A stretch of 64,000 bases of DNA from Cryptococcus deneoformans JEC21 (lineage: Eukaryota > Basidiomycota > Tremellomycetes > Tremellales > Cryptococcaceae). Where the stretch lies: contig NC_006680.1 of the NCBI RefSeq assembly GCF_000091045.1, positions 786,001 through 850,000 on the forward strand. The letters are read 5' to 3'. How positions within the stretch are numbered: position 1 is the stretch's first letter; each line of letters opens with the position of its first letter. Positions 34,761 to 44,552 of the stretch are shown here, piece after piece. A program made the position numbers and the translations under genes. The notes beneath the pieces were generated by a model. That model was not told where the DNA came from. It saw only the letters and a program-made list of their open reading frames with translations, and did not search any database.

Positions 34761-35261
34761 AGTAGGTAAGTTCATCTGTTATCTGATCCGGCGGAGGATT
34801 TTGTAAATGATCTACCTCCTGGGACGACGGCCAAAAGGACGGTAGGCGCTCCGCCCTCTGCTGCTGGGAGAATTGGTTGTGCCATTACGGATATCCAACG
34901 ATCAAATCAATACAACACAACCGATGCCCTTGCGCCCAGAGTATAAAGAGCCAATCCAGGGCGATAGTGACAATAACTAAGGCCAAATTTCTTGGGGAGA
35001 ACTGTCAGGAAACAGTAGGCCATTCCTCCAGACAGGGAAGTTTGCTTGGGTAAGTGATGATTGGGAAGTCGTAAAGGTTATATCATACTGAGCGAACAAT
35101 TATCGATACATAGTCGTGTATAATAAATACAAGGGGTCGTATGGAGCGCATTATGCTTCGTTGATGGTCTAACAGCACGGTATAGGGATGATACAAATGT
35201 CACATCTACGGTGTATGATGAGCTTCTGCATTTATTAGAATAAAAGAGAACCAATCATGGC
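34761..35261. other. Spacer
   Basis: About 500 bp with no supported ORF, between the disrupted region and the 3' end of the small minus-strand gene. Confidence 0.35.
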
Positions 35262-35599
35262 TTACCGGCATGGGAGAATAGCTAAGTATCAAAATTGCGT
35301 CAGGATCACTTCTGATCAAAGGTGCGGTCAAGTGAAGACTTACGAAGACCACAGAGATGACCGGGACATCCGCCTCTCAGTCTCATAACTTCTTCGTCCT
35401 GCTGTTTCTCCTGTATAGACTCTCTTGATCCAGCATTCCTAATATCTAGATTGAAATGAATCAACGCAAGAATACGAGTGTAAACAATGACAGAAGACAT
35501 ACCCATGACTCGTTGTGAGATGGGCTGCTTTGCAACGACTGGAGCATCAATTGAGGGCTGTGTGGGGTGCTGATATGTGGTTGTAGGAGGGTACGACAT
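35262..35599 (-). CDS. Small Tyr/Pro/Gln-start protein with CPGHLCG tail
   Basis: ATG 35599 begins MSYPPTTTYQHPTQPS. A GTATGT donor (after VM) joins in phase to an acceptor at TCAATCTAG, continuing DIRNAGSRESIQEKQQDEEVMRLRGGCPGHLCGL. A GTAAGT intron then leads to a short last exon ending PILPCR. The total is about 75-80 residues. The disordered YPP/Q-rich start plus a Cys-containing hydrophobic end resembles small membrane-attached (possibly palmitoylated) fungal proteins; that is inference. A TATA-like TATATAAAG lies ~60 bp upstream. The last exon is uncertain because another GTAAGC donor follows. Confidence 0.55.
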
Positions 35600-35968
35600 T
35601 GTGGATGGTTTTTGGTAGACGATTTAAGAGTTGTTAGTGGAGTTATTTGGAGAGCTTCTTTATATAGATGGCCAAGTACGTAAATGGCACAGCAGCTCAA
35701 ATTCAAAATGTCAAAACATGACGTAATGACGTCACTCCTGTACCTGCCCAAGAAGAGCCTAATTGCGTCCGCAGCTGAATTAGGCGCACATTTACAAAAG
35801 CCCCGGAATATTCTTAGGCGCGCTTATCTTTATATCGAAATCTGCCGGAAAACCGTTGTGGAAAAGTGTTGAAAGCAGCTAATTGTTCCTATCTCCATAC
35901 AAAAATAATCTCAGATTTTACTCTTCTCTTCCCACGTATACCCCGGCTTCCGTATAGACTCTCAGACC
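35600..35968. promoter_or_regulatory. Divergent promoter
   Basis: A 369-bp region between the small minus-strand gene and the plus-strand eIF4E-like gene. It carries TATA-like tatataaag on the minus strand (~35657-35665). No coding content. Confidence 0.45.
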
Positions 35969-37378
35969 ATGGCACAGCGAACAACCTCCCTCAGCGGCTC
36001 ATCCAGGCTTTCACTCAGCGTAGACAAGATTCCGGCTGCAACTCAAATCTCAGTCGCCGGCAGGCATCCGCTCAGGCAGGAGTGCGTTGCGTCGATATCT
36101 CCTACAGAATATCCTACGCTGATACGCAGAAACTAGCTGGTCCATATCCTACGTCCATCGGCCTCCGAATGCTAAGGTTGACTACGAAAAAGAGATTCGC
36201 CGGGTCGCTACTTTTGGCTCAGTACGTCTCCTACCAAACGTCACTTGGTATCACGTTAATGATAATTGACTGTGGCCATTTGGATTGACAGATTGAGTCT
36301 TTCCTCCATCTCTACTCCCATCTTACCCCGGTGAACGAATTACCTCCAGTCACCGACGTACTCGTTTTCGTCAGCCGGATTGGTCGACCTGGCGTTTGGG
36401 AGGAGATGCGAGAGTATGTCTTTGCTTTTCTGGCTTAATTGAGCTACACTGACATGTAAGTCTACAGCGGAGGTCGATTTACCATCCGGCTCGTTCACCC
36501 TATCGTCCCCGTCCTCTACGAATCGCTTCTCTTCTCTCTTATAGGTGACCAGTTCGATGAGGCGGATAATGTTGTGGGCTGCGTTTTGAGCATGAGGCAG
36601 GCGGAGGGTATCCTGAGTGTCTGGGTGGAGGATGAAGGAGAAAATGTCCGAAATGGCTCCTTAAGGTATGTTTACCTTATCCTGCCTATATGTTGGCATT
36701 ATTGACCAAGAGAATAGGGCCAAGATTCTTTCCTTACTCAATCTTCCACCATCCACCACATGTGACTACCGCGCGAACCGAACTCTGCTCGAAAATGCCA
36801 ACAAACCCGCTTACATAAGCACCAATTCCACCAACAACGTAAACGGCATCTCCACCAATGGCGAAGGCGGTGGGCACGGTCACGGGCACGGACATGGGCA
36901 TGGGCATGGTGGGCGAGGTGACAGAGGAGAAAGGGAACACGAAGGCGGTAATCCCGGGGGCGAACGTCGTACGCACGGTACCGGCCGTGAGAGGGGTGAA
37001 CGGATTGGTGGTGACCGCGAACACGAGTACCATCCTCGTCCACATGGGGGTCGGTATGACCATCACCACCACGAGCGGCCGCACAGGGAGAGGAGTGAGC
37101 GCGCCGAGAGGATGTCGGCAGTGGCTGCAGGCAGCACTGGTGGAGATCGACCCGAAAGACCCGATCGCGAACGAGGGGAACATGCCCATTCAAATGTAGG
37201 AGGCCAAGGGCACGAGCGTGTAGGGAGTTCGCACTGGGGTACAACAGGAGGATTTAGGGATAGGGAAAGTCAGCCGGGGCAGAGGAGGACGGTCGTAACG
37301 CCTGGAGCTGCGGCTGCGGCGGGTTTGCCGGCTGCACCTGGTGCGGCAGCTCCTGGAAATGGGGCTGGGGTGTGGTGA
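35969..37378 (+). CDS. eIF4E-like cap-binding protein, class II (4EHP type), with H/G/R-rich tail
   Basis: Exons 35969-36081, 36137-36221, 36292-36413, 36468-36665 and 36718-37378 join in phase to 392 residues. The eIF4E core reads HPLRQDWSISYVHRPP, VATFGSIESFLHLYSHL, RPGVWEEMRDGGRFTIRL, LLFSLIGDQFDEADNVVGCVLSMR and ILSVWVED. The cap-stacking Trp of WEE and the Arg and Trp downstream are kept. The first cap-stacking position is Tyr (VDY), as in class II/4EHP proteins. The dorsal helix has FLHLYSH where most family members have FWxLY, so the Trp that normally contacts eIF4G/4E-BP is Leu. After ~210 residues comes a ~170-residue tail of Gly/His/Arg repeats (GHGHGH, RGER) and an Ala/Pro end. It probably represses or selects mRNAs rather than driving general initiation (inference). 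Confidence 0.85.
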
Positions 37379-37963
37379 GATGCCCGTCTGTCGTTCTAGG
37401 TAGAGGGAGTGTGTTAGGGGTGAAAACGGGGGGGGGGGGTTTATGTAACCCAGAGTAGATCAGGCATGTGAGAATATCATGCGAAACTTGAAAGCACAAG
37501 TTAATATTGGGGAAGCGCGTACTGCGTATTCGCTTGCGGACTCATTCATTTTTCATACATTATCTTCCGATAGCGCAGATGAAAAAAACAACAAAGAAGA
37601 TTTCATTCGACAAATCAAGCCTAAATCGCTCCATAACTCCATACCAGTAGAACAAAGGGAGTTTTATATTTGTTTGACTGACAGGAAGAAAGGTGTCCCG
37701 TGTATAATCGGTTCGTATTATAAGAAGCGGAAGAGAAGGTCCATCAGGAAGACAAAGGAGTCTGAAATTCTCACTCATTCTACTTGATTCGATAAAACCT
37801 TGACATTATACTCATACCTTGACATAGAGGAAACTCACTTTTATCAATCACCACATACGATCCATCACAGCTTACCAAAAGCAAGTCCCATTCCTTTCTC
37901 CCTCTTCTCCAACGCTGCTAACTAACCCCCTTCGTCCATCGCCCCACTTGAAATGCATGAACA
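37379..37963. other. Spacer with G-homopolymer
   Basis: 3' flank of the eIF4E-like gene. It contains a run of 12 G (37428-37439), a likely sequencing-fragile site, and an unsupported 102-codon frame (37479-37787). The first exon of the following small gene may lie near its end. Confidence 0.4.
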
Positions 37964-38584
37964 GTGCCATTGAACATTGACCACTTCCAAATCCATCACC
38001 CATACGTCAATCCTCAAGAACTACCTTTCCCAACGACCACCTTACCCGGTGGAGGGAGGGCTGCGATATACCCTGCTGTGAAGACGAGATGGGCGGGGCC
38101 GAATGTTGGATTTGGTGCTGGGGTGAGTTTGTCGCTCTTCGTCAGACTTGGGGTCGAGAGGTACCGAAAAGAAGAAAAGTTGTGAAGGAAACGATATTGA
38201 GAGATCGGTGGCTGACTGACGAAAATAGTTGATGGGTATGCCCCACCCGCTTGGAACCCCCTTGGCATGGGAAGTAGGTACGGGTATCGATAATACGGCG
38301 GCCGCCTGGAGGAGATATTATGGCCTTGGAGGGTAAGGCAGCTCCCCTTTTTTCCTTTACATATTCTTCTCTGTTGTTTCATGAATTGTAAGAGAAGCTG
38401 ATTGATGGATGATTCGATGGATACGATTGATAAGGCTTTTGACCGGTTATCCTCTGCATTATAGGCTACCTGGTAGACCTGGATTAGGAGGGTACTTTGG
38501 TGTGAGTAAAATCTGTTTTGCTTCCTCGTTGCTGTGAGATTGAGTGTTGATAATCATGTCAAGGGATGGGAGATACGAGATTGA
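37964..38584 (+). CDS. Small unknown protein, 5' end unresolved
   Basis: Coding exons follow clean introns. The first reads HPYVNPQELPFPTTTLPGGG...TRWAGPNVGFGAG (GTGAGT donor), then LMGMPHPLGTPLAWEVGTG...NTAAAWRRYYGLGG (GTAAGG donor), then LPGRPGLGGYFG (GTGAGT donor) and GWEIRD stop at 38584. All junctions are in phase. The first exon begins after a TGAACAG acceptor, so the initiating ATG must be in an upstream exon I could not place. The protein is ~110 residues or more, Gly/Pro-rich, with no recognised domain. A small organellar protein is possible but unproven. Confidence 0.5.
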
Positions 38585-39089
38585 TTGATCAACTGGAATT
38601 GGGGATTAACAGCTACTACGTAAATAAAACTGAGTGTACGAAATCTCGTACTATGTTTATACAGTGACTGCATGTAAAACACACAAATAATCACCATTCA
38701 TCCCAATGTACCCCTCCTTAACAAGCTCTACAAGCGCAAGAGCGGCTTCAAGTATTTGAGTGTAATGTCGAGATAGCTTCTTCCAAGAGATTTGCTTGAG
38801 CTCTACTACCCCGCACCACCACGCACCATCCTTCTCGTTCTTCCACCTGAACTCTGAATAGCCCTAACCAAACCAATAGTTTTGCTAAGTCTCTCAGGAA
38901 TAGCACCATCCATTAGCTTTTTTTATCTTCAGAGTGCAAAGTGCTTGTCTGAAAGCTCATGTGAGTGTTGAGCAAGAGACCTTCATTGACTGCGTCTGCG
39001 TGTTCATCACAACAAGAGCCGTGCGTGGAACGGAGAATAGACGCGTCAGCATGAGATAGCCTGCTACGGATCATAATGAGATCCGGTAC
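38585..39089. other. Spacer or 3' exons of minus-strand gene
   Basis: No clear ORF is seen. It may contain terminal exons of the minus-strand gene starting at 39431. Confidence 0.3.
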
Positions 39090-39431
39090 TTAATCCGTCA
39101 AGCGAGCGAGATAATCAGATAAACAGCCCAAGTACAAATGCAAAAAATCAGCCGCGCAACGAAAGCTTACCGCGTCATCGAATGGCGCTGTTCTTCTGTT
39201 CAATTGTTCCCATCGCTCTTGTAACTCCCATACAACAATCTTGCTTTCTATAACCTTACTTGTGTTCGTCTCAAAAGACCCACATAGTTCATATATCTCG
39301 ATATGCGCTTCGTGGCCCTCTCGAATGAGAACAGCAGCTCCCAGAAGTCCGTCACAACCAACAACTCGAACAGTCATTGTCATGTGGGTGCAGACGTAGT
39401 TGGGTGGTGAAACATTACTGATGCAAGGCAT
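39090..39431 (-). CDS. Hypothetical protein fragment, probably first exon of a spliced gene
   Basis: ATG 39431 opens a frame reading VRVVGCDGLLGAAVLIREGH and later KIVVWELQERWEQLNRRTAPFDDA. A GTAAGC donor follows at ~39174, and the frame beyond it looks like intron sequence. Downstream exons were not resolved. It lies divergently 50 bp from the coiled-coil gene. No family is recognised. Confidence 0.35.
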   Translation of the reverse strand: MPCISNVSPPNYVCTHMTMTVRVVGCDGLLGAAVLIREGHEAHIEIYELCGSFETNTSKVIESKIVVWELQERWEQLNRRTAPFDDAVSFRCAADFLHLYLGCLSDYLARLTD

Positions 39432-39480
39432 GGGATGTTAGCCCCAACCATCAGTCAATGACTCATTGGTCATTGAGGGT

Positions 39481-41112
39481 ATGATAACATGTCTACAAAA
39501 TCAACTAGTTCTGAATAACAAACTCTTTGAAAAGTTCTTGATTGCGGACGAAGCCCGGCAAAGTAGATACGAAAAGCAGTTAGCCGTCGGTTTCACGTAG
39601 AGATAGATCCAGAACCAGGCTAATCCTAATCAGGCTCAGGATTCTGAACTCCAGGATCTCCGAGACCGGTTAGACAAGCTTGAAAATGCCCGCTTTCTTA
39701 TGGAGAGTTCATACGAGCAAGAAAGTGTGGGTAGCTCCAGCGTGACGCGATTGCATCAAGCAGGCCAACGAAGGCTGATAACAGGAATACAATAGTTTAC
39801 TCACAAAGGGCGCGTGTACGAGCTTGAAAATCAAATAATAGGGCTCAAAGCTCGAGAGCGTGGCCGAGAACAGGTACGTCTAGAGTGGAATAATCATCAA
39901 GTCTGACCATATGTGACTGATGTAGAGTAGCAGAAAGATTATACGGTGTCTCAACTTAAACAACAACAGAAGGCTTTTGAAGATCAATTGGAGGCTCAGC
40001 GAAAGGGGTTTGAGGCACGTATCAGGGAGCAGCAAGAGGGCTTTGAAGCTCGAATTAGAGTGCAGCATGAGGAACTCATGGGTCGTCTGAAAATGGGACA
40101 GAAAGAGGTCATGGCTCGGATGGAAAAGCTGGAGTCTGCTGCGGCCATTGTAAAGGAGCCCAAGCCCAAAAAATCCGTGAATTTCAGTGAGATGGTGGGT
40201 TTGATTTATTTGTCTCTGTATAATACGATTTTGTTTGCGACACTATTAATGACGAAGGTTAGGCAACCGTCCGCACTTTTAATCCACCACAGTATGCATC
40301 ACCAAACCTGGGGAAGCAAATTAGTGATGATATGGAATGTTCTGGGGCAAGCGGGACGTCCGCTCGGTCGTCAGCACTAGTAGTAAGCAATAAACTGAAA
40401 CTTGCGCGTGGTTGAGCCTATTAACATTTGTCGCAGCGAGGTGCCTCTTTTGCTACTGCAAGAAGTGTGGTGCCAGCCAAAGCAAAGATGAAAACGTGAA
40501 TGATGTTGCAAGCCTATCAATCAGTATAAATCTTTGAAATTATCTGTTATAGAAGTCTGAGTGTTAATTGTTTGCATATAATATGTGCTTTCACCAGCTG
40601 TCGACCAAAGATCTGAAGTATCACAGTTGACCATCAGATTGGCAGCGGCCTCCTTCAAATTGGCGGAGAGTATAGACCCCTTAATGAAGCGCGAGGCTAT
40701 CAAGTGTCTTGCGAAAGTCATTTCCTCATTTATTTCTCATGAGGCAGAGGCAATTGCTTCAAGGGGGTCGGCCCTAAAAGATGATCAGATCTCGGAAATT
40801 GTCCAAAATATCCTTCAGTCTATCCAAGGACCTCATTCAAAGGCATTTTTGAGCCGGAAGTCCCTACAACTAGTTATCGATGAGCTAGAGACTGTGAAAC
40901 TATCATGGTCGAAAAGCGCTTGCAATGATTTGGCATGGCGGAAGATACTGCTAATCACTCCTGTAATGAAACATCTTTGCATTTCTGTACAAACACAGAC
41001 CGACCGACTAGAGGAGGGGTTTTCGGAAGTATCTGATAAAGGTAGAAGTATTTGTGAATACTTGCTACAGATCAATTACTCCAATATTTCTAGTATTTAC
41101 GCCCTGCTATGA
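39481..41112 (+). CDS. Coiled-coil protein with C-terminal helical domain, unknown function
   Basis: ATG 39481 starts MITCLQNQLVLNNKLFEKFL. Successive exons in phase give ELQDLRDRLDKLENARF, YELENQIIGLKARERGREQ, and a strong coiled coil (SQLKQQQKAFEDQLEAQ and FEARIREQQEGFEARIR repeats). A basic/Ser linker follows (SVNFSEM joined to ATVRTFNPPQYASP and RGASFATARSVVPAKAK). A ~170-residue helical C-terminal exon (40606-41112) has VDQRSEVSQLTIRLAAASFKL and ends SIYALL. One junction needs an 8-nt microexon (~40552-40559) or an alternative splice. The FEARI repeat unit is about 14 residues. No known family is recognised; an oligomeric scaffold is plausible. Confidence 0.55.
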
Positions 41113-41534
41113 TTGACACGATGCGGCGAGGCATCTTCTCCTGTCAGCGTAGTTGTAGTGCTTTTTTTCCTGCCAAGAGGACTATACGTCCGTTTGAATG
41201 AATCCATGCATGTACTTGTACGGATTCGATGCATGCTCCTTTTGCAGCAGTGTTCCAGTAGATAACAGAAATACTGTTCTTGATAAGGAGATCCGAAAAA
41301 GCAAACGAGTGGGGAAATCAGGCGCGTCGCGGGCACGCAATAATTGTGAATTGGTGGTCATTTGTTAATTGGCTTGAACGATGTACTTGTATTACATATT
41401 ACTCTGCACTTTCCCTTAACCTTACTGCCCATACACCTTTACCAATCTTTTGGGTCGAAATATCTCGCTATGCACTTGATAAACAGACACTTGATATCCT
41501 TTTCGTAACCCAATCCCGTGGAGCCCAGATATCC
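41113..41534. promoter_or_regulatory. Upstream region of Zn2Cys6 gene
   Basis: 422 bp between tandem plus-strand genes. No gene is seen and no TCGGAGCT motif is present. Confidence 0.4.
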
Positions 41535-44436
41535 ATGGTTTCAATCCCTCGTGGTCGGCCAAACCCGTCCCCGATCTCCAGCAACACCAGCAGAGAAGAC
41601 AGAGGAAATTCTGCATGTTCAGATGTGAGCGATGGTAACAACAATAGCCCGAAGAAACGAAGGAGGAATGAAGATTCCGTACCCAAGGCTTTGCAAGCTT
41701 GCGACAGGTGTCGTACCAAGGTATGGGCATAGTTCACATACAAAAACCTTCCTCATTGAGCTCACCCTTTGTTCTTATAGAAAATCAAATGCCACCCTGC
41801 AGAAAGCTCAGAGTTTTGCCACTCATGTACTATCGCCTCTTTATCTTGCACATACGACCTTCCCATAACCGCCTCCCGTACAAAACGCATACAACGAGGG
41901 TTATCGACTCATCCTCAAACATCACAACAACTTCCTTCCTTTTCTTCTGGCCAAGCAGATGTGCCACCACCAAATACCGCCGAACATGTTCTTTTCGATC
42001 CAGAGACTATGGCAAGTCATGGGCCTGTTGAAACACATCAGAGCAGAGACACCAATGCCTCCGAAAGGCGCGAAATTGAAAGTCAATTCACAACAGGGGT
42101 TGCCTTACGACGAAGAGGGCGTACTGTTGGCTTGACTCAGGGTCGTGCCTCTTCTTCTGTTAGACGTGAGGGTGGGTTATAGCTATTCAGTCTCCAGTTT
42201 CTCAATCTGACCGCGACTGCCCCAATGATAGGTGCCACCGCATTGTCGTACATCCTGCATTCAACTCCTACACTGCCAGTTGCCAGTCTCTCTGAATTCG
42301 ATCGTGCAAACGGCCTTTCAATGTGCTTTTCATCGTCTGATACTTCTATGGATGGCGATGGCTTCATGCTCATTACTACCGAATGCACGACGTTTGAAAC
42401 TATCGACGACCAGGCTGTCGAGCCCCCACCTTATGTTTTCGAAGCACTACACTCTCCAAGCTGGAAAGAAGTGATCAATCGATTAGCAATGACCTTTATC
42501 GATCACATTAGCCCGTTTATACCTGTGGTGATCCGAACGGAGATGGGTGAGGTGGGTCAGCTGGTCTTGTACGCGATGGCTGGCGTAGCTGCAGCTAGAC
42601 GGGATTGTCCTAAGGAGATTTTTGATTGTTTGAGATATATCATCAAGCAAGAGATACATGATCGAGGTATGTTCAAATATCTTCCATCACTGGGTAAGGT
42701 ACCTTGGTAGTTTCTGACGCAGGTTTAATCAGATGCATTGAGCAATCCGACCCGCGAGAATGTTCAAATCCTTCTTACTACCTGCCTCGTAGACGAATTG
42801 GCGCTTGATTGTGGAACGGCTGCTCCCCCTTCTGTGCAACGGACAAGATTATCGGCCGCTATATGCATGGTACGTGAGACACTTATACTCTCATTTAAGT
42901 CCTCAAATTGGCTTATAAGGGTTCAACTCTAGGCTAGAGATTTGAATATGGATCAACCTGCCCGAGGAACGACCTTAGGAGAATCAAATGCTCGTATATG
43001 GCAGTGTGCAGTAATTATCGACCAGTGGTATGAATTCAGTTGTATTGATATTCAATCAATATGCGACTAATTTCTGTGCTATACCTGTAGGAACGCAGCA
43101 CGCTACGGCGTCCGACCACTCATCCTTGACTTCTTATCGTCATCATCATCAGCAACAATTTCAAGGGATCTTACCGATAATAAGTTCTTTCAACATCTTT
43201 ATAGCCTTTCAGCCATCCTTCGTCGGATAATAGATAAAGTCTATGGAGTTGAAGGGTTGAAAAATACAGAGGACGAAGATTTGCTTCAGATAGCGGAAGA
43301 AGTGTCGAGATGGAAAAAAGAATTACATCGTGATCTTCATTTCACTGGTGATTCGTCCAGCCTTCCGTCTGGTATGCTCATCTCTCTCCCAAATATCAAT
43401 CAGAAATACTGACAGTCTGGTATAGGGATTCTCCATATATTACACACTGCTATTATGATCCTCCTCTACCGTCCTTTCATGCGCTGGTCATTCATCGTCC
43501 CCCAATCCCTCTCACTCGACCTAAACCTCGAAGTCTGGACACTCATCTGCCCAGCTGCTCGTTCCAGCCTCGAATGGGCCGCTAACCGGGAAGATCCCTT
43601 TGAATTCTTGTTCTTTGGACCTTATGCCTTGGGTTTGTCATGTTTGATACAGTATCATTCATATGCGAGAAGGAGGGAATGGGATGGGGTAGTCGTGCTG
43701 GAAAGATTGCTTATGAATGGGATTGGGAAATGGGCTCCGAGTTGGGCTCATTTACCTCTCCAAGCGGCAGTGAGTAGAGAAAATCATGAATTATCGTCAT
43801 GAGAAAAATCTTTGACTTATGTGATCAACATAGCAACTGTCCGTTGTACAGCTGTTATACTCATCCACCCAGAGGACCCTTCCTTCGTCCTTTCACCATC
43901 CAAATACTTCTGCGCGTGGACTCAATCCAACACCAGGAATATTCAACAGACTCCCCGAAACAGCGGTGAACGGGATTACTTTTTTGAGGGATCCAAGTCA
44001 TCCAGAGGGCGGGGTGCTGGTCGCCACGCGGCAGGCTGCGAGGGAGATCAAGGATTTACCGCCTGGGACAGTTATCATCGGAGGGCCTCTGTCGCCGGAA
44101 GAGATGGATGGTGATCCTGTTGTCAGTGGAAGAACACAGACACGACCGGTAGGTGGTAATGAAGTCGAGATGAGCCTCAGTAATGGAGGAGGTGAGGTAG
44201 TTCCTGTAGATGATGGAAGAGGAATGACAGGGATGATGCCCTTGACAAATATCCCTGGATTGTCGGCCCTGCCGAATTCAGAATCAGCAACTGTTTTGGA
44301 CTCCTTTGCGCGTCTGGCTGGGAGCCAATTCGCTAACCATTACATGCCTGACCTGTCAGTAGATGGCGCAATCACTTCGGCCTCGACAGCGGATTGGGAA
44401 GCCATCGTATCGTCATTGACATATCCAGGCTTCTAG
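41535..44436 (+). CDS. Zn2Cys6 fungal-specific transcription factor (block A)
   Basis: Start ATG 41535 (MVSIPRGRPNPSPIS). After a Ser/Asn/Lys-rich leader the binuclear zinc cluster reads CDRCRTK, an intron, then KIKCHPAESSEFCHSCTIASLSC. All six Cys are present with C-x2-C-x6-C ... C-x2-C-x6-C spacing. Later exons read YVFEALHSPSWKEVINRLAM, FIPVVIRTEMG, LVLYAMAGVAAARR and LILDFLSSSSSAT, and a helical region with HTAIMILLYRPFMRW typical of the fungal_trans middle homology domain. The C-terminal region (ALPNSESATVLDSFARLAGSQF) is acidic/hydrophobic and may activate transcription. It sits next to five metabolic/transport genes and could regulate them; direct evidence is only proximity. Confidence 0.9.
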
Positions 44437-44552
44437 CTCATATGCCAACCGACAGTCATTCATAGCGCTAGTGCATATGGAGTTCGATTGAGTTTGTATG
44501 ATTCACATTAATTGTTCCAGTTGTAATGGTATCCATCATTCTGCATGGGATA

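Noticed and set aside
36734..37244. Minus-strand ORFs of 151-168 codons opposite the eIF4E tail
   Set aside because: Mirror images of the H/G/R repeat coding strand.
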